The notes: generated from the sequence alone by a model not told the origin. 64,000 nt of DNA from Blasia pusilla (GCA_050084515.1 CM114275.1:24428001-24492000), one strand, 5' to 3'. Positions 1-14,778 are shown, counted from the stretch's first letter. Numbers and translations: made by a program.

Positions 1-190
1 TGGGTATTGCTGAAAGATTTTTATAGCCTATTATCAAGTGCAACAATACAAGACCGCCCCGCGAAGGGGTACTTATCTTTACTTTCAAGCCCCTAAACAA
101 ATCAAGGACACAAATTTACTTAACAAAATATAGGGGTCATAATTTTTAAAAAATTGCGATTTTAAAGTAAGTAAGGGGGAGGAAAAAACA
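1..190. other. Left flank, no gene recognised
   Basis: AT-rich sequence with short runs of G and C. No coding similarity, terminal repeat or RNA gene was recognised. It may hold the 5' untranslated part of the LINE that follows, but its 5' boundary cannot be placed. Confidence 0.4.
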
Positions 191-544
191 AATTCACTTA
201 TAAGTTAGGGGTTTTTGACCCCAAAACGTCGTAGATGATGTAGGAGGTATACATAGAGTGTCCCTCCCGAGGGAGAAGGTTCTGGCTGCCCGCAACAACG
301 GTCTTTGGAATGAACTCAAGGAAGGAAAGGCCACGACACCAGTACCTAGGAGAAACAAAAATGCAGCACCAACACGACAAACAGGAGGGACAATGAGCGA
401 AAACTCGGATTCCAACCAGGGAATTAGCAATTCTACAACTCGGAACCAGGACTTGGAGGTGACAAACCTCCATGACAAGACCTCCCTATAGGGAATGGAG
501 GATGGGAAGGATATTAGTAACCCATCCATTCAGGCAGTTTTTCA

Positions 545-1017
545 CAATTGTGAAGGACCATTATGGTTGAGAGGAAATTGCATTACATATCTGGGCACAA
601 AACTGGACCTTATCTTTTTTGCTGAAACACATGAACATGATTCCAACCGCATTCCTAACACATAGGACTTCTAGGTTTTTGCTATCCACAACCCACTCAC
701 AAACAGCAAAAGCAAAGGACACGATGGCCTGGCATGCTTGGTAGCACCATGGTTACAACCTTTTGTCTCCATAGCCAACATTGATGAGGAGAAACACTTC
801 CTTTGGATCAAGGTCAACAAAGAAGTGGGGTTACCGAAAGATCTCCTAATTGTTGTTTGCTACTTGGTCCCCTTTGTGCTCAAAAGAGAATTCCCGTATG
901 AGGCTCTCTCTACATCTATTGAGCACCACATGCACAGGGGAAATATCCTCCTAGTAGGAGATTTCAACGGGAGAACGGCCAACACTCAAGCTCCAATCTA
1001 CATGTCACACCCGTTCT
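545..1017 (+). pseudogene. LINE family A endonuclease (APE/EEP) domain, broken
   Basis: The frame shows LIFFAETHEHDS, which matches the catalytic Glu segment of LINE apurinic endonucleases. It is followed by a GLACLVAP strand and GNILLVGDFNGRTA, the GDFN motif of the fold. In the family this domain nicks target DNA to start target-primed reverse transcription. Two stops lie near 663-672 and the domain ends early at 1017, where copy 56.4 kb continues with a further endonuclease segment. It is therefore internally deleted and not functional. Confidence 0.8.
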
Positions 1018-1639
1018 AGAATCTGATCATGAACCACTCTACTTTGACATCATGGTCTCCAAAACCATCCCAGAGGCTGCAAAAAAATTAACCCTGCCGA
1101 CCAAATGTCGATGCATTTTCCTTCAGGAAAAAAAAAATGAACTCATCACACTCGTGAACAAGGCTCTTACAGAGTGCTCACCCATAGTGAACACGACTGA
1201 GTTCAGCGACATCCTACATCAATGTTGCAGAAAAGTCCTACCTTTCCAATTGTCTAAAGGCAAACACATTAGATCTACTTCTACGTTCTTCTCCCAACCC
1301 CGGTTTGACAAGGACTGCAAAGAGGCCCGCAGGAAGGTGAATCACCGGCTGAGGGAGGATCCACACTATCCACAAAGTCGATTGTTGCAGAAAACTTACA
1401 AATGATTGGTACGTAGGAAGAAACACAAATACATTGCCATCAAGATCACAGAGTTCACAGAAGAGATAAAATACCAATCGGCCAAATTCTTTAGAATACT
1501 CAGGAATAGACAAAACATCACTCCACTCGAGGATCTACAGATATGGACCACATATGGTACCCAACTTTACCACTCCAACACTGCCGCTCCCACCGACCCC
1601 TGGCCGAATGGGCTTCAGGATCTACCGGACCTCTTCACC

Positions 1640-2640
1640 ATTGACGATGTCACATCAGGAATCAAAAGGCTACATAACAAACCAGAGGATGTCATGGGGT
1701 GCTAGGCTCAAATGTTCAAATTCGCAAGTGAGGCAATTGGCCCAACCCTCACCAGAATGTTCAATACTGCAGTTCAACATGGCTTCCCACCAGAATGGCA
1801 AATGAATACGATCTTCCCACTCTTCAAGGCTGGAGACCCAATGATACCATCCAACCACAGAACGATCATGGTGAGCTCCCTCATGGCCAAGTTGTATGGG
1901 CTACAGCTGGAAAGGAAAATCAGCGACTGGGCTGAAGAAAAGAAGGTGAGATCCAGAGGACAAGCAGGTTTGCGACACTCACATAGCACCCTCGATCACC
2001 TTCTCACTTTCTGGGTACTGATTGAAGAAACTTCCAAGTCGAGAATTGGTCACAAGCCCGGTAAATTGTTCTGCTGTTTTGTAGACTTCAAGAAGGCCTT
2101 TGACACAGCCCCAAGGGCGCTCCTTTGGAAACGACTTGAAGAGTTGAGTGTCCCACCACAATAACTTACAACAATCAAGGTCTTATATGCTCAGGTGTTT
2201 GCACAGATTGCCACTAAGAGGGGCAGATCTGAAACTTTATCTTCCAACATTGGAGTCAAACAAGGATGTCCCCTCTCACCTACATTGTTTGGGCTCTACA
2301 TTGACGAACTTGAAGAGGTGCTTTCTGGAGTGAATAGAGATCCACCAGAGCTAGCACACTGCCTCATCCCCCTGCTCATGTATGCAGATGATATAGTTCT
2401 GATGTCTAGAACAACACATGGGCTCCAACTTTACGTGAATGCACTTTCAAGCTTCTGCAACAAATCGGGCATAGAAGTCAACTCGCTGAAAATGAAGATA
2501 ATCCTCTTTGGATCACAGCTCCCTACGGCGCAGGGGTCACACACTTTCACCTTCAACCACATAATGAGAAGGGAGATCATTCAAATAGTGGGTGAGTACA
2601 TATACCTGGGGGTGCAACTCAAACCCAACAACCAATAGAG
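1640..2640 (+). pseudogene. LINE family A reverse transcriptase domain, broken
   Basis: RT motifs appear in order: LFCCFVDFKKAFDTA (motif A, catalytic Asp), GVKQGCPLSPTLFGLYIDEL (motif B) and MYADDIVLMSRT (motif C, YADD box intact). An upstream block reads FPPEWQMNTIFPLFKAGD, with SNHRTIMVSSLMAKLY after it, as usual before LINE motif A. Stops at about 1703 and 2162 and a frame change between 2164 and 2195 break the protein. Catalytic residues are present, but no continuous enzyme can be made. Confidence 0.9.
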
Positions 2641-2659
2641 AGCCAATGGGAGTCGCAAC

Positions 2660-3602
2660 AAGATCAATGCAGGATTGAGGGGTCTACACCTGCTACAATC
2701 CAATTGCAGAAGAATGGAACTCTGGCATATTCCACATAAACTCCATCTCTTGAAAGCTTTGGTGCTCCCAGCCACACTCTATGCATCTGAGGTGTGGGGC
2801 CCCAGGTCCAAGGCTTGGCCCCAGGGCCTTGAGGCCCCACAAAAACAATTCGTGCATTAGGAAAACCACTCCCCACGACATTCTATTGGCTGAGTTTGGG
2901 GAGGTACCAATGGAGATCCATGCTGTTAAAAATCTGATCACATTTCTCCAACACCTTGGGGATATCTGCGAGGACGATCCCAATCGTCTATCCGCCAAGG
3001 CTTACGTGGTTTCAAAAAGTAGTGCCACCCTTGGGGCTAAAAATTGGTACTATGACAGTACGGAGTGGCTCATGAAATGGGGAATATCCATCGGTGACCT
3101 GCCTACGGCCATCCACCAGGACCTTGGTGAACAATTACACAACATTTATATTGCCATCAACTCGGGCCGACACCAGCGTCTCTGGGAAAGCAGGGGGAAT
3201 TCCTCTCACAAAAATGGTGAAAGAATGAGGCGCTACCACACCCTCATGAACAACTGTAGATCCATGCAACAAGCCTCCTACATCTCGCCCTATTCCCACT
3301 AAGTTCGTCATACATTAGCGAGATTGGATGTGGTTCTCTTGACACGGAGATTGAGAAAGGAAAATTCTCACAGAAGAAAAGGGAGGACAGATTATGTAGA
3401 TTTTGCAACTCGGGGCTTGTTGATGATGAACATCACTACCTCTTCGACTGCACCTTTTACGATCATATTAGGGTTGACTTCCCGGATCTCTTTGTTCACC
3501 GAGCTCCCAGGGTCCTCCCGTTCATGACTAGGCAGAATCAAGCTCAGATTGCTAAATTCTTGCATACTTGTGTGAGACCAGGGACATTCACGTGGCTCTG
3601 AG
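2660..3602 (+). pseudogene. LINE family A C-terminal region with CCHC-like zinc motif
   Basis: Downstream of the RT, the reading frames contain the thumb-like segment HIPHKLHLLKALVLPATLY and the segment LLAEFGEVPMEIHAVKNLI. Both recur in the 56.4 kb copy. Near 3395-3455 a C-x2-C-x8-H-x4-C arrangement (CRFCNSGLVDDEHHYLFDC) sits close to the end of the protein, where several LINE clades carry a nucleic-acid-binding zinc motif. Stops and shifts near 2858, 3301 and 3377 break the frame. Confidence 0.7.
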
Positions 3603-3714
3603 GACCCCTTAGGCCCTCGCAAGTGCTTGCTCTCTCTCCAAAATTGTTGTTAAGTCTCAATACTAAGTCTCATGGCCTTGTGGGATCCCCGTGGACAATA
3701 AATCTATTCATTCA

Positions 3715-5048
<1,334 letters not shown>

Positions 5049-5212
5049 GGTAAGTAATGTCTATTGGATATCCCAATCAAGTAAAGTAGGTGGTGTGGTG
5101 AGAGTTTCTTGGTTGACACTTGGAAGCTCTGGTAAGTAATGTCTATTGGGGATCCCAATCAAGTAAAGTAGATGGTGTGGTGAAGAGTTTCTTGGTTGAC
5201 ACTTGGAAGCTC
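5049..5212. repeat. Tandem duplication, 82-bp unit, two copies
   Basis: Two adjacent units begin with GGTAAGTAATGTCTATTGG at 5049 and 5131. They differ at only a few positions. The first unit overlaps the probable 3' end of the family B LINE, so the duplication arose in or beside its tail. Confidence 0.9.
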
Positions 5213-5228
5213 CGTACCAACACATTGT

Positions 5229-5358
5229 TTGGTCAACACTCACACTATATGAGAGTGTCTCCCTCCTCTCATATGGTACCTTCTTCACTTGTTCCTCTAC
5301 AAGTGAAGAAGGTGTGAGGTCAAAGTTATACACACTTTCTCTAGTTGTAACTAGAGGC
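5229..5358. repeat. Cluster of three short inverted repeats
   Basis: Three stem-loop candidates lie close together: an ATATGAGAG/CTCTCATAT pair, TTCTTCACTTG with CAAGTGAAGAA around an 8-nt loop, and CTCTAGTT/AACTAGAG. Their function is unknown. They could be the end of a foldback element or simple secondary structure downstream of the LINE. Confidence 0.6.
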
Positions 5359-5365
5359 ATCATGA

Positions 5366-8300
5366 TGGGCTCCTTTACAAGGATTGATTGAATGAGCTCC
5401 TCACTACTTTCTACAAACTTTTTTTAATATTACTTTGTGCCTTGGCTAGGTTATAGATTCTAGTTGATGATTTTGATCTTACTACTGCTTTACTTTGTCT
5501 AAATCTATTTTGAGAGAAAGGTCCCCTTCCTTGATCCCCCCCCCATATCTTGGATCACAACTACTCCTAGTTCTCTAGTGTTGCAAGATTCATATGACTA
5601 CACACCTCTAACTATTACGAATCTTCTTCGTTTATAACTTATCTTTCCCAAACTACTTTATCAAAGTACTTTGTCCAAGTTCTTCGTAAATTTTCTTAGG
5701 AACCACTTCAATCCTGTTGCCAATGTACTTCCACTCTTTTATTATTCCCTCTTTACGAAGGCTCTTCAACACAAACTCCTTCCAAAAGTACTTTCACAAA
5801 TAGAAGATCTTTCTGCTCCTATTTTCTCACAAAATAAAATTTCTCAAAATCCTCAATCAAGACCACAATGGACTATAATTATGGATATGATAGACCTCAA
5901 CCTCTAGAGTTAACTTCATTGCAGCCATTGTTGAAACGGATTTCCAATCTTATGAAATAGGGTTATAAGTTCATATATTATTAAGGCTGCAAACGGAAAA
6001 TTTTTGTGCTACAAGACTTCGACAAGTCTGAATTTTTTTTTATTTGTCCATCATATGGAACCACAACTTAGTAGAGACGCCTTGTGGTTTGGGGTTAGTA
6101 GAGATATGATAGACCTCAAGTAGTTCGGGCTTAGTAGAGATGATAGCCTTTTTGACTTGTGGTTTGGAATTAGATATTGATATGATAGACCTCCAATAGC
6201 CATAACTTAGTAGAGATTCTAACCTTATGGTTTGGGATTAGGAATAGATACAATGGATGTCGTACACCTATTCCTCTTGAATGTCAATCTCAGATGTTGT
6301 GGAAGCGTATGTTCAGTAGGTCACATTCACCTTAACACACTCTTACTAGTCTGGGTTTGAGTCAACTAGCCTTCCAACTTGTCAACTAAATTAAATTCAG
6401 AATTATGCCATGTATTGATAGTTTCTTTGTCCTTGCCTCCCTTCACTATCATTTGTTATTCTATTTTGTTATATTGTTTTATTCTAAATATGTCTTCCCT
6501 GTCTCTTTATATGTCCTTCTATTCTTACCATCCTTGTTTTTTGTCGTTGTTATCTCTACTTTCTTCTTTGACATCCATCCCATCCATCCATATCCATTTT
6601 CCATTTATCCCTTTTAGTGGTTGTGTCATATATATCATTAAAAAATGGAGGCAAACTAGACACTAAACATTTTTTCATGTTCTTTTTTGAATTTTATGCT
6701 TGGTACCCCATCATTCATGTATTTCCAAGTTGTTTCCTAAGCAACAAACAAAAACCCAAATAAATTTGAAATGTATTTTTTCAAAAACTCCTCAAATAGC
6801 TAATTTGTAGATGTTCAATGTCCAATATTTGGATGAAGCTTACTATCATTGTATGCATCCTTTTTCATATTTTCTTTCAATTTTCCATATTTTATGTAAC
6901 TAAAATTTCCATCGATCCATATTTATGTATAGCTTCGAAGATTTATTATTATTTTTAACTAAGAGCTTATTTTATTTAAAATTCATTAGAGATTCTATAT
7001 AATGCACATCCAAATTAGTGATTTGGTAATTAAGAGAGAATGATTGGTTCTATGATGGAGATTAAGAATCTAAAATTGGAGCTCATGAGATTATAGCATG
7101 ACTCTATCCAGCGCAATACATTTTTGAAAAGTTGGAATTCATTAAGATTGGTGGATTTTACACTTGCGAGTGGTTGTCTTAATGTCTTTGTAGCCTTTGC
7201 TTGGTAGTGATACACATATGTGGCATAGTCAAAGATTTTTTTTTTAAATGCACGCCTCATATTGACAAGCGTGATTTGGATGGGGTGAGGTCTTTATCAA
7301 GCATCCCAAAAAAGAATATTGTAGGTACCATGAGTATAGGAGTCTTCCCTTTAAAGGCACTCTCCATTAAGAGGGATAAGGATGAGGATGAAGATAACTT
7401 ATAATCATTTGGCCTTTTTTTCTTCTTCATATCCTCATGCCCATGTTCATTTTCTCATGAAATTGTGGATCCGTGTTGGTTCACACCCATATCTTTCTAC
7501 CTCTCTCTTGTCTATGACATCATATGACATGAAATAGAGAGGTAAGAAACAAATACTTAAGATTCCTCCACATCTCTCCCCACAAAACCATAAGTCTAGA
7601 AGGCTAGAAATAGGGCCTAATGAAAGGGCGGGGGGGAGGCTAGAAATGAGAAGAAACCAAAAGAGTCGTGGGAAACTTGTGGGACTCCAAGTTTATGAAT
7701 TATCTTTGATTATGGGTACAAACTATTTGATCCATGATGGAAAGAGGAATGTAGCCATACCCCACATGCCCAAAAGAAGAAAGTTCTCATCCCACTCTAT
7801 TTCAGGAAATCACTTTTGCTTAAGAGGCACCATTGGGAACATTGTCTATCTAAGAGGGTCCAATGAACAACCTCTACTCAATAAGGCCCTTCATGTGGGT
7901 CCCATAGCTAATTTGGAAGCGTGATTTTTTTCAACACGCATTTTTTTGCAAGATGACATGGAGAGGTAGCTAAAGGGTCACTTTGAGCAACATATCCCAT
8001 CTCTATTTCAACTTTCAACAATATTCTTTGGTTTGGTTTCTCACGTTTGGTATCTCAGAGAGGTTATAGGTCTTTTACTCTTTTTGGTGTTTGACTCTTA
8101 AAAACCTCACGGTCCTTCTTTTTTTTTCCTCATGGGTTCTTTGAACTTATTTCTGTCAATAAAATATTTTTGCAAGTTTATATTTGACTTGGAAGGTATG
8201 CTCATGTAATATATAGTTAGCAGAGTCTCCAATTTGCAATTTTTTTCAAAAAAAGAAGTTAAGCGAAGCTAAGTAGTTTTGTAAAAATTGTTCTTCATAA

Positions 8301-9839
8301 CTTAAGTTTAGTAGAAGTTTTATCCAAATTATCCTAGTGGATCTTGTTTCCATAATGAGTCTTATAGATCTTCTTCCAAACATATTCTTGTAGAGTTTTT
8401 GATAAGAGAAAATTAAACCTTTCAAAAAAATTGAACTCAACATGATTAGTAATTAGTCACATTGAATTGTATTCATATATTAAAAAGATATTTTAAGAAT
8501 GACACTAGTAAATTGCATCTGATCAATACCATTTTTACCTTCAAGTGATAATCATGTTCACTTTGATAATAAATTCCCCTTCTTTTTAGTTCCTTTCTTA
8601 ATTTAACTCTTAATTTCTTAATGGATTTTTATTTGTTTCTTTCTAGGTTTTTCCTCTATCCTTTGGTGGTTGAAATGACCATTCCAAAACATGTTTTTTT
8701 ATCGTGATTGTTTTTTTGGCATGGGTATGGCAATCATTCTCATTGACTATTTCTTATTTTCTTGTTGGTTTTTTTCATCACTTTTCTTTTTGATGTTGGA
8801 TGTTTAATCATGTCTTTCATTTCTGATTGGCTGAGATGGACACAAAACCTACCAGCTAATTATTATGGGCTTTGATTTTTATATCCATCCCTTTAATTTG
8901 AAAATTTTGGATGATTTCTTTTTCCTATATTTAAATATCACTCCTATGAATTGATTCTTTTTCTTTCATAGATTGTCCCCATCCACTTTTCATGTTGGAC
9001 TTTTTTTTCTTTCCAAGTTGATGAGTCAAGAAAATTAATCCAAATAAAATAACTGAAATAACACTTTGGCAAAAAAATTAGTTATGAGACTACTAAAATT
9101 TCCCCATATTAAATAAAATAATAAATATATACTAGATCATTTCAACAGGAAGGAAAGTGAAGTTGTTCATAATGATTAAAATATTAGAAAAAGGAGCTTG
9201 AGGATAGTATGGTCGCATAACCATATATGAAAGAACATGAAGGTTTGAAAGGGAGACGGTATTTATGGTTATACCGTTATAATGTTCTATGAATTTTTTT
9301 TACATTAACTAGAAAAAAACTTTTCAGAGAAAGTCACCATTTACCAAATGAAAAGAAAAGAAAATCCCGCATTTTTGTATAGGCATTGAGAGTACATAGA
9401 ATCATTGGCATCTATGATTTGTCCCTATATTCTTCCCAAAATAAATTACTAAATGATTGAAATGGTTGGATTAGAATTGACTCTAATCTACAGTTGGTTG
9501 GGATCACGTAACATAAGATTTTTACCATGCAAGTATGGGAAGTCTAGGACTTGAAAAATCTGTATTTTAATTATACCCTTATTCATCAATAAAAAATAAA
9601 TTTCAATCATATTTAATAATAATAAAAGAGAAAAGGATAGATTATGTTGATTCTGACATGAAATTTTTTATTTGGTATTCATGATGAAAATGGATAATTT
9701 TGGAGTTCAGAAAGTATATTAAGAATACCTCACAACAATTTGCCTTGTGAAATTAGGATTGATTATTTCTTAAATTTTTCCTTTCTCCAAACGTATATGC
9801 TTTACAATGAAAATTATTTATATCAAACTTGATACTCAC
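5366..9839. other. AT-rich intergenic stretch, no gene recognised
   Basis: No conserved coding sequence was recognised. Around 6050-6250 there are imperfect repeats of a unit containing CTTAGTAGAGA and ATGATAGACCTC. A 92-codon plus-strand frame at 7646-7924 is open but matches no family known to me and is probably chance. Homopolymer T and A tracts are frequent. Confidence 0.6.
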
Positions 9840-10157
9840 CATGGTTGCACAAAATAGAAAAGTATGTCCCTAAGACAAACATGGAGGGATAATTTTGGAC
9901 ATGTTCATGGACATAGATTGCAAGAGGTAGGGTCCACGTTTATTGCTCGTGGTGGGAGGAAGGATATGATAGCAAGGGACGAGGGATTGGACTTAGAGGT
10001 GGGAGGAGGAAGCAACGAGTAAGCACAGAATACGAAGCCGAGTACATGTGGGTGGGACAAGAAAGGGGGAGGTAAGACCACATGAATAGACATAAGTGTA
10101 CATACATGGATATGTCTACGACTTTACAGATAGAGACTTTATCCACATGTAATCTAG
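9840..10157. mobile_element. hAT-like MITE, type A interior (TSD ATACTCAC/ATACTTAC)
   Basis: A 318-bp member of the MITE family that is widespread in this window. Family features, read from the several copies: ends related to CATGGTTGCA and TGCAACCTTG; subterminal arrays of GGAC/GTCC-rich motifs such as GGACGGACAAGTCC; no coding capacity; 8-bp target duplications. Type A copies have a purine-rich interior. This copy is flanked by 8-bp direct repeats with one mismatch, and its right end has diverged to GTAATCTAG. The 8-bp duplication and CA..TG-like ends fit non-autonomous hAT elements; the superfamily assignment is inference. Confidence 0.85.
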
Positions 10158-11999
10158 ATACTTACATAGTAAGATTATTTTCATTTATATAAAAATTTGA
10201 AATTTAGTGCAATGGAGTCTCTTCTATGGTTCTTTTCTAACCACACTAAAAAGGTTGAGAATGTATTCTCTCTCTCTCTCTCTCTCTCATGACAATGACC
10301 ACACTAATGAAGTAAATCCATATCTTGCACTTGAGTTCACCTCATATGTACACATAGAAATTTCATGAGCGAAAAGGGGACAAGGGAAAATATAAGAAAC
10401 ATATGCATCTTAAGAATTCCCAAACGTTGAAACTGTTTTTGGTAATGGGAGGATATCACAAGCCATGTCCAAGGAGGATGGTTCACAAGAGCTTTAATTC
10501 CCCTTTTGAATGGGTTGGAATCTCCACCCATTGGGAGTTTAAAAAACGGGAATTTAAAGTTGTTAAATGAAAGTTGCCCCTTGGTCCAAGTGGCCCACAT
10601 ATATGGGCCCCATCAAAGTATAAAGAGCCCAAAACTCATGTTTTAAATAGGAGGAGTGACAACCTCTCATTGTGAAGGGTAATGGAGACAAATCCTCACC
10701 ATTTGATTTGACTTAGACTTTCCTCAGGGGAGAAGGATGAAGCAAAAGGGGTGGGTGGTTTTGTCTTTGGTTGTTATAGATCTATATTCTTTTTACTTCA
10801 AAACCAAAGAAGGACAAGTTGAATCAAAGAAAAAATCCAAATCTTGCAAAGTGGATCTAAGCTAGAAAGTATAGGTGAATCCAATTTTTTGGTGATAAAA
10901 GATCATATATTATGGATGGTTGGTTCATATATAAATGGTGGAATTTTGGGATAGATTTTTCTCTTCAATTTTTTATGAGGACATGAGAGAATCTATGAGG
11001 AAAGCTTGGGGTGAAAGGGATGAATATTAACTACCAAATAGTGTGAAGGGTGGATGGGAGAGAAAGACATACTACAATTAAATTATCTAGATGATGATGA
11101 GATGGACAAAAATAGGAATGTAGCTCATGTTATCACCATACCATAATAAGAGGATGGTTTTTTAGCATACGAATTCATGTATGTCTCTTTGGCTTGTGGT
11201 TTTCATATCCTTTGAGATTGTGACTACGAGAAAAAGCTTGTTATGATAATTTCTCCTTTGTTTTTTAAGATGTGAAAATGGGGATTAGGGTCCTATACCT
11301 TGATATCAAAACTAGAATGTTTCATCACATAAGTACCATGCCAATCCTTTAAATGAAAAAGAGAGGAGAAATCAAATATGAGGTTATATTCTCTCTAGGA
11401 GAAAACGAGTGTGGACTAGCCCAACAGTGACTCTCCAAAAGTTACAAGCGTGGAAGAGTTACAAGCGGCCCGCCCAATGCCGTTGCCCGAGTCCGGGATG
11501 CATCTTATGACACCACATGAGCATATGCATGGAGGGGCTAATTGAGAAGCCGTAATCCCTCTCTTGAACCATGTGCGAGTCTCTCCTCTATGGTGTTTAC
11601 TCCCAAGACAACAACAACAACATCAATAGGAACATGATCCTAGTGTTTGGTCCAAAATACATCAATCAATCTTTTTCTCTCTATGCTCTAGGCACCATTC
11701 CCATGCTCACTTAAAAGAAAGGTGCAAGAGGTGTCATATTCCCACACGCTCACGTAGCCTAGGCCCCACACATGAGCTTGGCCTTTAGGAAGGATGGATT
11801 TCGAATCCGGAAGGGTTTGGAATGCCATGACATGCAATACGATGAACGTTGGGGTTCCATGGTTTGCCGCTGCCGTGGGAAAGGTGACACTCCACCTCTC
11901 CTCGCCCCCATGTGGACTGGATGGCTTCCAACCTTTGGCGTGACATAGAAATAAACTCTTTTATTTGGCGAATTCTTCCTCCCATCCCATCACTTGTTG
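10158..11999. other. Intergenic stretch, no gene recognised
   Basis: AT-rich, with a short TC microsatellite at about 10268-10290 and GC content rising after 11400. Around 11439-11470 a short direct repeat (GTTACAAGCG) occurs. No protein family or RNA gene was recognised. Confidence 0.55.
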
Positions 12000-13085
12000 A
12001 CTCATCGATCGATCGTTGTTGATTGATTTGTGGAGGAAGCGGAGAGAGACTTCGAGAGGAGAGGAGGAGTTGGCGGTCCGGTTGGTAGCGAGGGGGGGGC
12101 GGGGACGAAGGAGGGTCGTCGATCCCTCAGGAGCTCCATGTGGACGGAACCAGTTGGTCGGGTGAGTAGCGTGTAACCGATCTGAGGGGCTCCGGATCTC
12201 GCTCGTTCCATCCCCAGAAGGACATGCCCCTGCCCGCTCGCCCCGAACTACGTCCGGTTAGAACCGGGTGACGTGTTGACCTGGCAGAACGAAATTTCTA
12301 CTTCCCGTTTCCACTTCTGGATCACGGGCTAAAATATGGGGTCTCTTTGTTGTGTTTTGTATCGAATAACCTGCCGGGATTGAGAAAACCGTCCGCCTTT
12401 ATGAATACCGGGAAAGCTAACCCGACCCCGAACTGGCGAGGTAGCAGTGTAGGTCTGGGACTCAAACCCGTTGACAATGCGGGTCGTCTTATGACTGACC
12501 GATCGAACGGGAGTAGGGTTGGAAGAAGGAGCGAGCCACCCGATGGACGGACAGGCCTAGTGGTCTAAAGCGCGGAGTTGGTCCGGTGGCAGGTGAACGA
12601 GTTGACACCGAGAAAGAAGGAACGACAGGAAGAGAAGACTGCAGGGCAGGCCGGCCTGCCCTGCTGCGTGCGAAGAGCGAGTCATACCCGGCGCCGGAAT
12701 GCGGAGGCGAGTGTTGGCGGCGGGCCCCGAACGCCGGCAAAGTTGGGGCCGCCGCTGGCAGCATCAGAAGATGCCCGGCGCTGGTGCGCGGGGAGCCGGC
12801 ATGCAGCCACGGGAGGCGAGGCGGACTGCGTCGTCGCAGCAGCTCTTCAGGGCGCGGGAATCTTGGGGTGAGGTATGTTGTTCTTTCTTCTTTTGGCAGG
12901 GCCCGGAACACTACTGTACAGGTAGGGCGAGGGATGTTCTTCTGGTGAAGTCAGGTACAGTGTACAGTGTGTACGCTCAGAAGAGGGATGGGGTAGCGTA
13001 ACCGGCATCGGGATGACGATGATGATTGTTCGTCTGTTTGTCCGCGGCTGATCACAAAAATCCCCCGTAGGGAATTCAGTCAACC

Positions 13086-13123
13086 GACCTGACCTGACCT
13101 GACCTGACCTGACATCCTGGTGG
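13086..13123. repeat. (GACCT)n pentanucleotide microsatellite
   Basis: Seven perfect GACCT units followed by a partial one. Confidence 0.97.
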
Positions 13124-14453
13124 TGCACAAGGGTCACTAGCGGTCTCGAGTCACTGGCTGATGATGGGTCGCTTCAATTCCTCCCTCCCCTCCCCTCACC
13201 TCCCCTCATTCCCCTGGCCCTGTTTGCACTGTGCAGTGACGGATGGGATAGGGTCGGAATATGGCGGAGGAGAAGGCGGGGGGTTTCGTCCGATGCGTTT
13301 TAGAGCATGCAAATGAAGTTCAGATTTAGGGCGGGAACGGCGGGGAGGCCCAGCCTTCGTACAAAGGCAGGAGCGTCCGCTATGACGTCAAGCGGGACTC
13401 GACTCTACTTTCTAGCGGCAGCGACAAAGGGAGCTCCCTCCACCTGTCTCCCCTCGTCACTCGCTCGCTCTGGCTGGCGGGTGGCCGGGCCGGCGGGAGG
13501 ATATGCAGTCAAATAACCAACGATCTCACCGCGATCGCTGGACACGCCTCTTCCCTTCAGCCACCAAACACCACTTGGCGTGCGCTGCACGTCTGCATCT
13601 CCCTCGTGTTGTTGTTGTGGTTCTGTTTCGTTCGGTCTTTCATAAGTTTCGTTCCTCCCCTGACCCTAAGGGACGACGGAGCTGTGATTACCGTGCCCGT
13701 CTTTACAGTCGCTTTCGGCGATCAATCGAAGCTTTCCGAAGGGAGGGGCCGAGCCATTAGCCCCGGGTCAGTATTAACTATAATCCTGCCATAATTGCAC
13801 CAGGGACGAAGGCATTCTCCGAATCTCCGTAGCAGTACAAGCCTACAAGGGTAGAAGCCCTGCGGCCCCTGCCTGCCCGGCCAGCCATTGTCGGACCATC
13901 AGAACAGTGTCTGACAGATGGACTGAGGCCGTGTGCCAAACCTGTCTCTTATCTGGGGCTATCAATGGATCTTAAGAATAGAATAGAGAAACCCCCAGCC
14001 AAGACCGCGCAGTCTCGATTATAGCGAAGAGCGGACCCGAGGCAACAACAGAGAGCGTGCACCCGTCGTCCAGTCATAGTCTGTCCCATTGGCACGGAGA
14101 AAGGAGAAGTCGTCCTAGAGCCGGACGGAAGAGCGGCTTACGACATCTGTCCCAGCTTGCTTGCCTTGGAGCGACGGAGTTGGACCGAAGACGGGCCCGA
14201 TCGGCGTGCGGCGCAAGCATCTTATCCACCTTAGAGCCACTGCATCCCTGACACGAGTTTGTCTCCCAATTCTAAATCGCTGAGCAGACCGATGCCGAAG
14301 CCGAAGCTAGATGCCGCAACACTGCCGATTCAAAACGATTTCTTTCTCTTTGAAAAAAGAAGAAGAAGAAATTTAGAGCCGCCCCAGTATCACGAGGTAA
14401 AAGGTGAGGTACCTGGCGAATACACTAGAATAGAATAAAACGAGAAAATCTCG

Positions 14454-14496
14454 GTATCTATGATTCCTACATTTTTAGAATGGGAATCATAGATAC
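14454..14496. repeat. Perfect 14-bp inverted repeat (hairpin)
   Basis: GTATCTATGATTCC at 14454-14467 pairs with GGAATCATAGATAC at 14483-14496 around a 15-nt loop. It is short for a plant microRNA precursor. It might be a small foldback element or regulatory hairpin. Confidence 0.8.
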
Positions 14497-14756
14497 AGCA
14501 AGGATAGATAAGGATTGATAGTTCCCCTCTCCAATTTATTTATCGATCCCGACTCCACAGCGCGCCCGTAGCAGACATCCCTTCCGTCACACTGTTACGT
14601 TCCTTCGACGCAACCGACATGGAGCCACGGACGGACGAACGAGAACCGGAGGACGACGGGCCCGGGCCCACCCTGCGGGCGTTTGTTTGTACTACCCCAA
14701 CACGGAAGGAATTTGACGAAGTCGATTTATCGAGCTTGCGCAAGATTTCGACTGTA

Positions 14757-14778
14757 GGACGGACGGACGGACGGACGG
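14757..14778. repeat. (GGAC)n tetranucleotide microsatellite
   Basis: Five to six GGAC units within the GC-rich island. The same motif recurs at 15679 and, in reverse complement, at 19903, on either side of the PLATZ gene. Confidence 0.95.

Noticed and set aside
7646-7924. 92-codon plus-strand frame as a gene
   Set aside because: No recognised family, no supporting splice or promoter signal, within AT-rich repeat DNA.
12540-12600. TAGTGGTCTAAAGCG resembling a tRNA A-box or SINE head
   Set aside because: No matching B-box downstream and no SINE body or tail recognised.
12489-12948. Overlapping frames of 97-140 codons on both strands
   Set aside because: Compositional, as above. No recognisable protein family.
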